Source: Nonomuraea helvata | GTDB taxonomy: Bacteria; Actinomycetota; Actinomycetes; Streptosporangiales; Streptosporangiaceae | Reading direction: 5' to 3' | Assembly (NCBI RefSeq): GCF_039535785.1 | Contig: NZ_BAAAXV010000005.1 | Coordinates: 1,240,001-1,304,000 of the forward strand | Length of the DNA: 64,000 nucleotides | Part shown: in pieces, positions 41,705 to 50,851 of the stretch | Numbering within the stretch: position 1 is the first letter of the stretch | How the letters are laid out: the number at the start of each line of letters is the position of its first letter | Translations under genes and position numbers: made by a program | Notes under the pieces: generated by a model | Seen by the model: the letters and a program-made list of their open reading frames with translations, nothing else | Database searches by the model: none | Told to the model about the DNA's origin: nothing

Positions 41705-42733
41705 ATGGGGCGCATGAAGAGCAGACGCAGGCCGTACTCCGAGCAGCGGCCGCAGGACCTCGGCGGCGGGGTGTGGAGCGTGCCGGTGCCGATCCCGGGC
41801 AACCCGCTCGGCTACACGCTCGTCTACGCCGTCGAGTCACCCAAGGGGCCGGTGCTGGTCGACGCCGGGTGGAACCATCCGGACGCCTGGGAGGCGCTCA
41901 GCGGCGGGCTCGCGGCGCTCGGGCTCGACGTGGGCACGGTGAGCGGGGTGGTCGTCACCCATTTCCATCCCGACCACGCGGGGCTCGCCGGCCAGGTCAA
42001 GGAGCGGTCCGGGGCGTGGATCGCCATGCACGAGAACGACGCGGCGCTGGTCAGGCTCATGCACGCGTATCCGGTCGACGAGCACGAGAGCTTCCAGTCC
42101 GACATGCTCAGGCGGGCGGGCGCCGACCCCGGCGAGGTACGGCAGGCGGTGAGCCGGCCGATGCCGCCCGCCCTGCCCGATCGCGAGCTGCGTGACGGTG
42201 ACCTGGTGGACCTGCCGGGGCGCAAGCTGCGGGCCGTGCACACGCCCGGCCACACCCCCGGGCACATCTGCCTGCATCTGGAGGATGCCGACCGGCTGTT
42301 CACCGGCGACCACATCCTTCCCGACATCACTCCCCACGTCGGGATTTATCCGTATGACAGGGATGATGTCGATCCATTGGGTGATTTCCTGGACTCCTTG
42401 GACCGGGTCGGCGAGCTGGGCCCCCTCGACGCGCTTCCCGCGCATGAGTGGATATTTCCTGATGTGGCCGCGCGGGCCGCCGAGATCCGCCACCATCACG
42501 AGGAGAAGCTCGTCCGGCTGCGCGCCCTCCTGGCCCAGCAGCCGGAACCGCAGACCATCTGGGAGGTCGCCGCGATGATGACGTGGAACAGGCCGTGGGA
42601 CGACCTGTCCCCCATGCTGAGAGGCATGGCGGCCGGAGAGGCGGCGGCGCACCTGCGCGCTCTGGAGGCAAGAGGTCAGATTAGCCGGGTCCCCGATGTC
42701 GATCCGGTCCGGTTCCAGGCTCTAGACTCCTAG
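41705..42733 (+). CDS. MBL-fold metallo-hydrolase
   Basis: 342 residues. The metal motif is H86-x-H88-x-D90-H91 (VVVTHFHPDHAG), with AVHTPGHTPGHICLHLEDADRLFTGDHILPDITPHVG and a C-terminal helical region (HHHEEKLVRLRALL). Resembles glyoxalase II/hydrolase proteins that hydrolyse thioesters or lactones. It is 9 bp downstream of the thiolase, so possibly co-transcribed and acting on a CoA thioester. ATG 41714 is an alternative start. Confidence 0.85.
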   Translation: MGRMKSRRRPYSEQRPQDLGGGVWSVPVPIPGNPLGYTLVYAVESPKGPVLVDAGWNHPDAWEALSGGLAALGLDVGTVSGVVVTHFHPDHAGLAGQVKERSGAWIAMHENDAALVRLMHAYPVDEHESFQSDMLRRAGADPGEVRQAVSRPMPPALPDRELRDGDLVDLPGRKLRAVHTPGHTPGHICLHLEDADRLFTGDHILPDITPHVGIYPYDRDDVDPLGDFLDSLDRVGELGPLDALPAHEWIFPDVAARAAEIRHHHEEKLVRLRALLAQQPEPQTIWEVAAMMTWNRPWDDLSPMLRGMAAGEAAAHLRALEARGQISRVPDVDPVRFQALDS

Positions 42734-42748
42734 ACATCCGATGTCTAG
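42730..42748. promoter_or_regulatory. Perfect palindrome before the GntR regulator
   Basis: CTAGACATCCGATGTCTAG: 8-bp arms CTAGACAT/ATGTCTAG around CCG, ending 10 nt before the GTG start of the regulator. Its core recurs at 58697-58707 before the sugar-acid operon. Confidence 0.7.
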
Positions 42749-42758
42749 GGAGAGAAGC

Positions 42759-43439
42759 GTGGCGGTCACCGACGCGGCCATCGACAAGATCAAAGAGATG
42801 ATCGTCTCTGGCGAGCTGGCCCCAGGCGACCGGCTGCCCAAGGAGGCCGACCTCGCCGAGCGCCTCGGCCTCTCGCGCAACTCGCTGCGCGAGGCCGTGC
42901 GCGCGCTGTCCCTGATCAACGTGCTCGACGTACGTCAGGGCGACGGCACGTACGTCACCAGCCTGGAGCCGCGCCTGCTCCTCGACACCATGTCGTTCGT
43001 GCTCGACCTGCACCGCGACGACACGGTGATCCAGTTCTTCGAGGTCAGGCGCATCCTGGAGCCGGCCGCCACGGCGATGGCGACCGAGCTCATGACCGAC
43101 GAGGAGATCGCGGAGCTGCGCGTCATCCTCGAGTCCCTGCCCGCCCAGCCCACGGTCGAGGAGCTGGTGGCCAACGACCTCCAGTTCCACCACCAGATCG
43201 CGCGGGGATCGGGCAACAGCGTGCTCTGCTCGTTCATCGAGAGCCTGTCAGGTCCGACCACTCGGGCCCGGATCTGGCGCGGGCTCACGCAGGAGGGCGC
43301 GATGGAGAAGACGCGGGAGCAGCACACCGCGATCTACGAGGCCATCGCCGCCCGCCAGGCCGACGTCGCCCGCTCCTGGGCGACCGTTCACGTGGCGGGC
43401 GTGGAGTCGTGGCTGCGCAAGGCGCTGGAGCTGGACTGA
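42759..43439 (+). CDS. FadR-subfamily GntR regulator (FCD domain)
   Basis: 226 residues. I chose GTG 42759 (MAVTDAAIDKIKEMIVSGELAPGDRLPKEADLAERLGLSRNSLREAVRALSLINVLDVRQGDGTYV) because GGGAGAG lies upstream; an ATG at 42741 falls inside the palindromic operator. The winged helix is complete, and the FCD domain follows (EVRRILEPAATAMATELMTDEEI, NDLQFHHQIARGSGN, EQHTAIYEAIAARQADVA). FCD regulators of this type respond to sugar acids or organic acids. The shared operator suggests control of the fuconate-type operon at 51-58 kb. Confidence 0.9.
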   Translation: MAVTDAAIDKIKEMIVSGELAPGDRLPKEADLAERLGLSRNSLREAVRALSLINVLDVRQGDGTYVTSLEPRLLLDTMSFVLDLHRDDTVIQFFEVRRILEPAATAMATELMTDEEIAELRVILESLPAQPTVEELVANDLQFHHQIARGSGNSVLCSFIESLSGPTTRARIWRGLTQEGAMEKTREQHTAIYEAIAARQADVARSWATVHVAGVESWLRKALELD

Positions 43440-43442
43440 GGG

Positions 43443-44165
43443 TCACCACGGGTACGTGCCGCCCTCCTCACTGAGGAAGACGCCGGTCGGGGCATCGGGC
43501 AGGGTGGCCTGGCGGGCCACGTGCTCGCCGCCCTCGTCGGCGCTCAGCACCCCGCGGTGCCCGTTGAGATCGGTGGCGCAGAAGCCGGGCGAGACCGCGT
43601 AGACCTTGATCGGCGTGTCGCGGAGTTCCTCGGCGTAAATCAGGGTGACGGCGTTCAGGGCGGCCTTGGAGGAGTTGTAGCCGAGCAGGGTCGCGTACGG
43701 GCGCCACGCCGACTTCTCGTCGGCCAGGAACGCGAACGTGCCCAGGCCGCTGGAGACGTTCACCACGCGGCCGGCCTCCGACCTGCGCAGCAGCGGGAGC
43801 ATGGCGTTGGTCACGGCGACGACGCCGATCACGTTCGTCTCGTAGACCTCGCGGAGGGCGGCGACCGGGAGCCGACTCGGCGTGCGCTCCTGGTCGCGGG
43901 AGACGGCGGCGTTGTTGATCAGCAGATCCAGGCGGCCGTGCTCGCGGTCGACGTAGGCGGCGGCCGACTCCACGGTGTCCGGGTCGGTGACGTCCAGGTG
44001 GACGAAGCGGGCGTCCAGTCCCTCCGCCGCCAGCTCCGCGGCCGCCCTCGTGCCTCGCTCGTGGTCGCGGGCGCCGATGAGGACGACATATCCGTCCTTG
44101 CCCAGTACGCGGGCGGTGGCGTACCCGATGCCCTTGTTCGCGCCGGTGATGAGTGCGATGTTCAT
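43443..44165 (-). CDS. Short-chain dehydrogenase/reductase
   Basis: 240 residues from ATG 44165 (GAGG upstream). MNIALITGANKGIGYATARVLG (TGxxxGIG), DLLINNAAVS (NNA), VVNVSSGLGTFAF (Ser), Tyr-x3-Lys in LLGYNSSKAALNAVTLIYAEEL, and SPGFCATDLNGHRG. Classical SDR close to carbonyl reductase-like enzymes of actinomycetes; substrate unknown. Divergent from the HTH regulator 103 bp away, a common regulator-target arrangement. Confidence 0.92.
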   Translation of the reverse strand: MNIALITGANKGIGYATARVLGKDGYVVLIGARDHERGTRAAAELAAEGLDARFVHLDVTDPDTVESAAAYVDREHGRLDLLINNAAVSRDQERTPSRLPVAALREVYETNVIGVVAVTNAMLPLLRRSEAGRVVNVSSGLGTFAFLADEKSAWRPYATLLGYNSSKAALNAVTLIYAEELRDTPIKVYAVSPGFCATDLNGHRGVLSADEGGEHVARQATLPDAPTGVFLSEEGGTYPW

Positions 44166-44267
44166 GGCCTCAAGCCTGGGCGGAGCGGTGCTCGGGCGGG
44201 AGAGACCCGCGGAGCCCCGGATCGGCGGTCCCTGGTTACGGTGGCGCAGGTCAGGCATGCTGAGGGC

Positions 44268-45125
44268 ATGGACCGGATCAACAGGGCGGAGCTCGCGGCG
44301 TTCCTGCGCAGCCGCCGCGAGCTGGTGCTGCCGTCCGACGTCGGCCTGGAGGGCGGCGAGCGCCGCCGCACCCCCGGGCTGCGGCGCGAGGAGGTCGCCC
44401 GGCTGGCCGGGATGTCGGTCGACTACTACGCCCGCCTGGAGCAGGCGCGCGGGCCGCGGCCGTCGCGTCAGATGCTCGGCGCGATCGCCAGGGCGCTGCG
44501 GCTGTCGGACGACGAGCGCTCCCACCTGTATTACCTGACCGGCGAGCCGCCGGGGCCTCCGCCCGGCCCGTCGCCGGAGGTCAGACCCGGTGTCCTGCAC
44601 CTGCTCGACCGGCTCGACGACACCCCGGCACTCCTTGCCGACGCCAAGTACGACGTGCTGGCCTGGAACCCGCTCGCCGCGGCGCTGCTCACGGACTTCT
44701 CCGCGCTGTCGCCCGGCGAGCGGAACCTCATCTGGCGCTACTTCACCGACCCGCAGGCCAGGGCGCGCCACGACCCGGAGGGGGCGTGGCGGTTCGCCAG
44801 GGAGTCGGTGGCCGACCTGCGGGCCGCCTCCGCCCGCTATCCGGACGATCCCGGCATCCACCGGCTCGTCGAACGGCTGCTGGCGAGCAGTCCGGAGTTC
44901 GCCGAGCTGTGGGCCGGACACGACGTGACCGTACGCAGGTCGGCGCGCAAGCGCATCAACCATCCGGCCGTCGGCTGGCTGGAGCTCGACTGCGAGACGC
45001 TGCACGTGCCCGAGGGCGACCAGTGGGTCGTGCTCTACACAGCCGCGCCGGGGACTCCGTCGTACGAGGCGCTGCGGCTGCTCAAGGTCATCGGGACGCA
45101 GGACCTTCAGGTCACGAGGCCTTGA
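44268..45125 (+). CDS. XRE-family regulator with MmyB-like ligand domain
   Basis: 285 residues from ATG 44268 with GAGGG upstream. The N-terminal HTH (FLRSRRELVLPSDVGLEGGERRRTPGLRREEVARLAGMSVDYYARLEQARGPRPSRQMLGAIARALRLS) is followed by a MmyB-like domain (LLDRLDDTPALLADAKYDVLAWNPLAAALLTDF, RFARESVADLRAASARYPDDPGIHRLVERLLASSPEFAELWAGHDV, LELDCETLHVPEGDQWVVLYTAAPGTPSYEALRLL). This is the very common actinobacterial MmyB group, thought to bind fatty-acid-like ligands and to control an adjacent SDR. The 3' end overlaps the convergent glycosidase gene by 14 bp. Confidence 0.92.
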   Translation: MDRINRAELAAFLRSRRELVLPSDVGLEGGERRRTPGLRREEVARLAGMSVDYYARLEQARGPRPSRQMLGAIARALRLSDDERSHLYYLTGEPPGPPPGPSPEVRPGVLHLLDRLDDTPALLADAKYDVLAWNPLAAALLTDFSALSPGERNLIWRYFTDPQARARHDPEGAWRFARESVADLRAASARYPDDPGIHRLVERLLASSPEFAELWAGHDVTVRRSARKRINHPAVGWLELDCETLHVPEGDQWVVLYTAAPGTPSYEALRLLKVIGTQDLQVTRP

Positions 45126-46602
45126 CGACGTTGAACGAGATCGGCGGGAGCACCACGTTCAGCCGGTCGCCGTCGATCGTCGCGCCCTGGACCGCACGAG
45201 GCTCGACGCGGCGCGGGTCGCGCTCGGTGTTGCGCGCGGCCGGGTCGTCGTCGGCGACCGTGACGTGCGAGATCCCCGTGGGGCACGGCAGGCCGCGCAG
45301 GTCGATCGCCAGCGGCAGCGGGGTCTCGCCGCGGTTCACCGCGAAGACCGAGAGCTCGCCCTCGTCCAGCGTGGCGGCGGCGGCCAGCACGGGCACCTCG
45401 CCGTAGCGCTCGGTAGGCATGACCGGCGCCGTGGCCTCCACCTGCAGCACCCGCCCCCGGGCGTTGGCGGCGGTGAGCGCGAACGGGTGGAAGATCGTCT
45501 GCCGCCACGCGGGGCCGCCCGGCTCGGTGCGGATGGGGGCGATCACGTTGGCGAGCTGCGCCTGGCAGGCGATGCCGACCCGGTCGGCGTGGTTGAGCAG
45601 GGTGATGAGCAGGCTGCCGACGACCGCGGCGGCGGCCACGTCGTACTCCTCCTCGATGATGCGCGGCGCGTGCGCCCAGCCGAGGCTGCCCTCTCCCTCG
45701 AACAGGCTCTGCGACCAGACGTTCCACTCGTCGAAGGAGACCTTGAGCCGCTTGCGGCTGCCGAGCTTGGCCGCCACGTGGTCGGCCGTGGCTGTCACGC
45801 CCTGGATCTGCTGCTCCATCTCCACCGCCGAGGCCAGGTAGGTGGCCCGGTCGCCGGCCACCGGGTCGTAGTAGGAGTGCGCGGAGATGTAGTCCACCTC
45901 GTCGTAGCAGTGCTCCAGCACCGTCGCCTCCCACGAGCCGAACGTGGGGATCCGCATGTTGGAGCTGCCGCAGGCCACCAGCTCGATGCTCGGGTCCACC
46001 CGGCGCATGGCCTTGGCCGTCTCGAACGCGAGCCTGCCGTACTCGTCCGCGGTCTTCCCGCCGATCTGCCAGGGGCCGTCCATCTCGTTGCCCAGGCACC
46101 ACACCTTGATGCCGTACGGCTCGCGTACGCCGTGCTTGACACGCAGGTCCGACCAGCGGGTGCCGCCCGGGTAGTTGGCATATTCGAGCAGGTCCCGGGC
46201 CGCGCTCACGCCTCTGGTGCCAAGGTTGACCGCCATCACCGGCTCGGCCCGCAGCTCCCCCAGCCAGGTCATGAACTCACCGAGCCCGAACGCGTTCGTC
46301 TCGATCTGCCGCCACGCCAGGTCCAGCCTCGTGGGCCGCTCAGGCGCCGGCCCGACGCCGTCCTCCCATTCGTAGTTGGACACGAAGTTGCCACCCGGAT
46401 AGCGGACGGCCGTCACGCCCATCTCCCGCGCCAGCTCGATGACGTCACGCCGCAGGCCGCCGTCGTCGGCGCTCTCGTGCCCGGGCTCGAACACGCCCGT
46501 GTACACGCACCGCCCCATGTGCTCGACGAACGATCCGAACAGCCGCCGTTCCACCGGCCCGACCTCGAACGCCGGGTCCAGCGTGAGCTTGGCGGATTCC
46601 AT
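45112..46602 (-). CDS. GH51 alpha-L-arabinofuranosidase
   Basis: 496 residues from ATG 46602 with GGAGG 7 nt upstream. Retaining GH51 enzyme: acid/base Glu173 in VWCLGNEMDGPW, nucleophile Glu292 in VSFDEWNVW, and the family opening RRLFGSFVEHMGRCVYTGVFEPGH, RYPGGNFVSNYEWEDGVGP. No signal peptide, so it acts on imported arabino-oligosaccharides in the cytoplasm. Divergent from a LacI regulator with operator-like palindromes between. No arabinose transporter is adjacent. Confidence 0.94.
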   Translation of the reverse strand: MESAKLTLDPAFEVGPVERRLFGSFVEHMGRCVYTGVFEPGHESADDGGLRRDVIELAREMGVTAVRYPGGNFVSNYEWEDGVGPAPERPTRLDLAWRQIETNAFGLGEFMTWLGELRAEPVMAVNLGTRGVSAARDLLEYANYPGGTRWSDLRVKHGVREPYGIKVWCLGNEMDGPWQIGGKTADEYGRLAFETAKAMRRVDPSIELVACGSSNMRIPTFGSWEATVLEHCYDEVDYISAHSYYDPVAGDRATYLASAVEMEQQIQGVTATADHVAAKLGSRKRLKVSFDEWNVWSQSLFEGEGSLGWAHAPRIIEEEYDVAAAAVVGSLLITLLNHADRVGIACQAQLANVIAPIRTEPGGPAWRQTIFHPFALTAANARGRVLQVEATAPVMPTERYGEVPVLAAAATLDEGELSVFAVNRGETPLPLAIDLRGLPCPTGISHVTVADDDPAARNTERDPRRVEPRAVQGATIDGDRLNVVLPPISFNVVKAS

Positions 46603-46635
46603 GGACAGTCCTCCTTCGTAGGCTTCGCCCCATCT

Positions 46636-46661
46636 ATACATCGTTGTATTCAACGTTGTAA
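46636..46661. promoter_or_regulatory. Overlapping LacI-type operator palindromes
   Basis: ATACATCGTTGTAT (46636-46649) is a near palindrome centred on CG, and TTCAACGTTGTAA (46649-46661) contains the perfect CAACGTTG. Both lie in the 82-bp interval between the divergent arabinofuranosidase and LacI genes. Confidence 0.6.
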
Positions 46662-46684
46662 AGAAGCGCATACACTGTCTGTCC

Positions 46685-47698
46685 ATGGACAAAGCTCGCG
46701 TCGGCCTCAAGGACGTGGCCCGCCTGGCCGGCGTCTCGGTGAAGACCGTCTCCAACGTGGTGAACGGCTACGTGCACGTCACACCGGCCACCAAGAGCCG
46801 GGTCGAGGCGGCCATCCAGGAGCTCAACTACCGGCCCAACCTCTCGGCCAGGAACCTGCGGCAGGGCCGCACCGGGATCATCGCCCTGGCCGTGCCCGAG
46901 CTGGACACCCCGTACTTCGCGGAGCTGGCCCGTTTCGTGGTGGCGGCGGCGGAGGAGCGGGGGCTGACGGTCCTGATCGACCACACGGGCGCCTCGCGGG
47001 AGCGCGAGCAGCTCGTCGCCGAGGGCTTCCGCGCCCGCCTGATCGACGGCCTGATCTTCAGCCCGCTGGCGCTGACGCCCGAGGACCTGGCCGCCCGCAT
47101 GGACGACACGCCGATGGTGCTCCTGGGCGAGCGGGTCTACGAGGGCCCGGCCGACCACATCGTGGTGGACAACGTGGCCGCGGCCAAGGAGGCGACCCTG
47201 CACCTGGCCTCGCTCGGCCGCCGCCGCATCGCCGCCGTCGGGGCCAAGGACGACGAGGCGGCGGAGACGTCCCGGCTGCGTCTCGAGGGCTACCGCCGGG
47301 CCCTGCGGGAGGCGGGGCTGCCGCTGGACGACCGGCTGGTGATCCAGGTGGAGGCGTACCACCGGGCGGACGGTGCCCGCGCGATGGCCGAGCTGCTCGA
47401 CTCCGGCGCCGCGCCCGACGCGGTCTTCTGCTTCAGCGACCTGCTGGCCCTGGGCGCGCTGCGGACCCTGCTCGAACGCGGTCTCAAGGTGCCGGACGAC
47501 GTGGCGCTGGCCGGCTTCGACGACATCGAGGACGGCCGGTACGGCACCCCCACCCTGACCACGATCTCCCCCGACAAGCAGTCGATCGCCCACCAGGCGG
47601 TGGACCTGCTGGCCGAGCGCATCGCCGGCGTCTCTCGCGAGGCACGCGAGATCCGGGTGCCGTACGAGCTGATGATCCGGGAGAGCACGGGCGGGTAG
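46685..47698 (+). CDS. LacI-family sugar repressor
   Basis: 337 residues. HTH and hinge (VGLKDVARLAGVSVKTVSNVVNGYVHVTPATKSRVEAAIQELNYRPNLSARNLRQGRTG), then a periplasmic-binding-like effector domain (VVVDNVAAAKEATLHLASLGRRRIAAVG, VFCFSDLLALGALRTLLERGLKVPDDVALAGFDDIEDGRYGTPTLTTISPDK). Probably controls the divergent arabinofuranosidase in response to an arabinose-containing sugar. Confidence 0.92.
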   Translation: MDKARVGLKDVARLAGVSVKTVSNVVNGYVHVTPATKSRVEAAIQELNYRPNLSARNLRQGRTGIIALAVPELDTPYFAELARFVVAAAEERGLTVLIDHTGASREREQLVAEGFRARLIDGLIFSPLALTPEDLAARMDDTPMVLLGERVYEGPADHIVVDNVAAAKEATLHLASLGRRRIAAVGAKDDEAAETSRLRLEGYRRALREAGLPLDDRLVIQVEAYHRADGARAMAELLDSGAAPDAVFCFSDLLALGALRTLLERGLKVPDDVALAGFDDIEDGRYGTPTLTTISPDKQSIAHQAVDLLAERIAGVSREAREIRVPYELMIRESTGG

Positions 47699-47708
47699 TA
47701 CCCGTGTC

Positions 47709-48656
47709 GTGTCCGACAAACTGGAGCGATATCGCAGCAAACGCGACGCCGACCGCACCCCCGAGCCCATCCCCTCGTCGCCGCCCTCCTCCGGGGACGG
47801 CCACGCGTTCGTCATCCAGGAGCACCACGCCCGCTCACTCCACTGGGACCTGCGCCTGGAGCGCGACGGCGTACTCGTCTCCTGGGCCGTCCCCAAGGGC
47901 CTGCCTGCCGACCCCGGCACGAACCACCTGGCCGTGCAGACGGAGGACCACCCGATGGAGTACCTCACGTTCCACGGCGAGATCCCCCAGGGCGAGTACG
48001 GCGGCGGCACGATGACCATCTGGGACGCCGGCACGTACGAGGCGGAGAAGTGGTCGGATCGCGAGGTCAAGTTCGTCCTGCAGGGAAAGCGCGCCTCCGG
48101 GCGTTTCGTGCTGTTCCAGACGCGCGGGAAGAACTGGATGATCCACCGCATGGGCGCCCTGGCCCGCGACCCGTTCCCGCAGGTCGAGCCCATGCTTCCC
48201 ACCGAACGCGCCAAGCCGCCCAAGGACGTCCCGGCCTACGCCTTCGAGTTCGCGTGGGGCGGCCGGCGCCTGCTCGTGCCCATCGAGGGCGGGCGCACCA
48301 CGGCCGCGCGGGAGCACCCGTGGCTGCGCGGGCTGGCGAGGTCGTTCGGCAGCCGCACGGCGGTGCTGGACGGGGAGCTGGCCACGCTGGGGGGCGCCGA
48401 GATCCTGGTCTTCTACGATCTGCTGTACGACAACGGCCACTCGCTGCTCGACCAGCCCTACACGGTCCGGCGGGCGGCGCTGGAGGCGCTGGAGCTGGCG
48501 GGCGGCCACTGGCAGACCGCGCCGTCGTGGCCGGGCGAGGCGGGGCCCGTGCGTCAAGCGGCCCGCGAACAGGGGCTGCCCGGCATCGTCGCCAAGCGCC
48601 TCGACTCCCCGTACGAGCCGGGCCCGTCGAAGTCCTGGCTGTTCGTCCCGTCCTGA
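47709..48656 (+). CDS. LigD-type 3'-phosphoesterase joined to a ligase-like domain lacking the catalytic lysine
   Basis: 315 residues, GTG start. Residues ~25-155 are a LigD 3'-phosphoesterase domain with the metal and catalytic pattern QEHHARSLHWDLRLE (H39, H45, D47) and HPMEYLTFHGEIPQGEYGGG, which trims 3' ends in bacterial end joining. Residues ~160-315 resemble an ATP-dependent ligase nucleotidyltransferase (ends GIVAKRLDSPYEPGPSKSWLFV). In motif I, where ligases have ExKxDGxR, this protein has E180-F-A182-W-G184-G-R-R. The adenylated Lys and the Asp are therefore lost and the domain is probably not a ligase. No Ku gene is in the window. Confidence 0.85.
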   Translation: MSDKLERYRSKRDADRTPEPIPSSPPSSGDGHAFVIQEHHARSLHWDLRLERDGVLVSWAVPKGLPADPGTNHLAVQTEDHPMEYLTFHGEIPQGEYGGGTMTIWDAGTYEAEKWSDREVKFVLQGKRASGRFVLFQTRGKNWMIHRMGALARDPFPQVEPMLPTERAKPPKDVPAYAFEFAWGGRRLLVPIEGGRTTAAREHPWLRGLARSFGSRTAVLDGELATLGGAEILVFYDLLYDNGHSLLDQPYTVRRAALEALELAGGHWQTAPSWPGEAGPVRQAAREQGLPGIVAKRLDSPYEPGPSKSWLFVPS

Positions 48657-48807
48657 CCCTTCGGCCCGCGGACCGGGCACGCGGCACCCACCCCGGATGG
48701 GCGCGGCGGCCACTCGGCGCTTTGGACATCGCGACGCGCGCCGACGGGCGCGGCGCCATGGACGCGCCACCACCCTGAGTTCGCCGCCTGCCAGGCGCCC
48801 GATCAAG

Positions 48808-49455
48808 CTAGGGCTTGTTGAGATAGGCCAGAACGGCGCGGACGCGGCGGTTGGTGTCTTCGTCGTCGACGATGCCGAGCTTGCCGAACATGGAGGTGGT
48901 GTACTTGCTGATGGCACTGTCGCTGAGGAAAAGGCGGCGACCGATGGCCTGGTTGGACAGTCCTTCGGCCATGAGAGCCAGCACGGCGTGCTCGCGTTCG
49001 GTGAGCCGCTCGAGTCCGCGGCTTGGGGAGCTGCTGGACAGCAGCTTGGCGATGACGGCCGGGTCCATGGCGGTCCCGCCGTCCGCGACGCGCTCGAGGG
49101 CGCCGATGAATTGGTCGGCGTCGAACACGCTCTCCTTCAGCAGGTAGCCGACGCCGCCGGAGCCGTCGGACAGGAGCTCCCGGGCGTACAGCTGCTCCAC
49201 GTGCTGGGAGAGGATGAGGACCGGCAGCCCGGGCATCTCGGCCCGGGCGGCGAGGGCCGCGCGCAGGCCCTCGTCGGACTGGTTCGGCGGCATTCGGACG
49301 TCGATGACGGACACGTCCGGGCGCCATCTCCGTAGCGCTTCCAGCGTCTCGGGGCCAGTGGCCGCCGTGGCCACCACCTGGTGTCCGTACGCCTCGATCA
49401 GGCGGACCATCCCCTCGCGCAGGAGGTAGAGGTCTTCGGCTACAACGAGTCGCAT
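48808..49455 (-). CDS. NarL/LuxR-type response regulator
   Basis: 215 residues. Receiver domain (MRLVVAEDLYLLREGMVRLIEAYGHQVVATA, phospho-Asp in VSVIDVRMPP, Lys in GYLLKESVFD) and LuxR HTH (LTEREHAVLALMAEGLSNQAIGRRLFLSDSAISKYTTSMFGKLGI). It overlaps the histidine kinase gene by 16 bp and is translated after it. Target genes unknown. Confidence 0.93.
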   Translation of the reverse strand: MRLVVAEDLYLLREGMVRLIEAYGHQVVATAATGPETLEALRRWRPDVSVIDVRMPPNQSDEGLRAALAARAEMPGLPVLILSQHVEQLYARELLSDGSGGVGYLLKESVFDADQFIGALERVADGGTAMDPAVIAKLLSSSSPSRGLERLTEREHAVLALMAEGLSNQAIGRRLFLSDSAISKYTTSMFGKLGIVDDEDTNRRVRAVLAYLNKP

Positions 49456-50699
49456 GGCAGTGCCATTCTCACACGGGTCGGGCCGCCCGGTGGGCTGGTG
49501 ATCTCCAGGGTGCCGTCGAAGACCGCGAGGCGGCGGCGCAGGCCGGCGAGTCCGCCGCCGGCGCGCACATTGGCGCCGCCCCGCCCATCGTCCTCGACCT
49601 CTACGATGAGGCCGGCGTCGTCCCGGGCAAGGGAGATACCCGCTCGGGACGCCTGGGCGTGTTTGACCGCGTTGGTCAGCAGCTCGGCAACGCCGAAGTA
49701 GACGGCGGCTTCGATCGGCGGGTCCAGGCGCAAGCCGGCGTCGGCGCTGACGGCCACGTCGAGGGGGATGTCCAGGGCCAGGGCGCGGACGGCGTCGACG
49801 AGCCCCCGCTCGTTCAGCACCGGCGGGCTGATCCCCTTGACCAATTCGCGAAGCTCGGCCAGCGAGGCGGCGGCACCGCCCCGCGCCTCCCGCATCAGCG
49901 CCTTTGCCTGGTCGGGGTCGGTCTCCATCAATTTCTCCGCGGTCGCCAGCGCGAGTCCAAGCATGACCAGGCGGGCCTGCGCCCCGTCGTGCAGGTCCCG
50001 TTCGATCCGGCGGATCTCGGCGGCCTGCGCGACCGTCGTGTCCGCGCGCTGGGCGGTCAGCTCCTCCACCCGCTCGGTCATCGCCATCGCGCGCGACGGG
50101 CGCAGGAAGCGGACGGCCACTGGCACGAGCAGCCGCCAGGCGTAGGGGGCTGTGGCGATGGCCACGGCCAAGCCGAGCACCCCGGCCAGGCGCGCGTCGG
50201 GCCCCGGCCGGCCGAGCCCGAGAACCGCCGCGACTATCCCGGCCGGCGGAACGGATGCCACCACGCCCGCGGCGAACGGCACGATCCCGGTGAACCGCAC
50301 GTCACGCCAGACGGCGGGATCCTTCCACCGGACCCGCCACTTCTGATCCAGGACGGCGTCGCGGCGGCTGCGCTCGTAGGAGAAGCCATTCCACCAGTAC
50401 CCGGTGGACATCCGCACCACCGGCCCGGCCTCCCGGTACCCGGCGACTATCAAGGTGCCCGTCCACCTCGCCACCAGCGAACGGGCCAGCCGGCAGACCG
50501 GCCGGGACAGCGCGAGTGTGCCCACGCACACCAGCACGAACGGCCCTAGCCACGACCACGGGTTTCCCGGTCCCCACCAGATCGCCCACGCCACGGCCAC
50601 GGCCCACACAGCCGGGGCCAGCATGGTGACGACCGCCACAACGCACGACCGCACGAACCCCACGCCGACGCGCTCCGCCCAGATACCCAACTGCCGCAT
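49440..50699 (-). CDS. NarL-partner sensor histidine kinase (HisKA_3 type)
   Basis: 419 residues. The N-terminal half has several membrane helices (VVAVVTMLAPAVWAVAVAWAIWW, WLGPFVLVCVGTLALS, GIVPFAAGVVASVPPAGIVAAVLGL, LAVAIATAPYAWRLLVPVAV). The HisKA_3 phospho-His is in IERDLHDGAQARLVMLGLALA, and the HATPase_c N-box is in GVAELLTNAVKHAQA, with VEDDGRGGANVRAGGGLAGLRRRL. Membrane sensing of envelope signals is likely but the stimulus is unknown. Two-component pair with the overlapping regulator. Confidence 0.93.
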   Translation of the reverse strand: MRQLGIWAERVGVGFVRSCVVAVVTMLAPAVWAVAVAWAIWWGPGNPWSWLGPFVLVCVGTLALSRPVCRLARSLVARWTGTLIVAGYREAGPVVRMSTGYWWNGFSYERSRRDAVLDQKWRVRWKDPAVWRDVRFTGIVPFAAGVVASVPPAGIVAAVLGLGRPGPDARLAGVLGLAVAIATAPYAWRLLVPVAVRFLRPSRAMAMTERVEELTAQRADTTVAQAAEIRRIERDLHDGAQARLVMLGLALATAEKLMETDPDQAKALMREARGGAAASLAELRELVKGISPPVLNERGLVDAVRALALDIPLDVAVSADAGLRLDPPIEAAVYFGVAELLTNAVKHAQASRAGISLARDDAGLIVEVEDDGRGGANVRAGGGLAGLRRRLAVFDGTLEITSPPGGPTRVRMALPCDSL

Positions 50700-50851
50700 G
50701 CCTCTTCCTTCGCCTCTCCATTCGGTGCTTCAACTGTGCACCGCGCGGAGCGCGCCACTGCCCTGGCCGGCCAAGGAGTAGGTCTGGCCCCACCCACCCG
50801 TGTGCCTGGACCGATACCGCCTCGGCCAACCGCTTCGTAGCGTCGCTGAGC

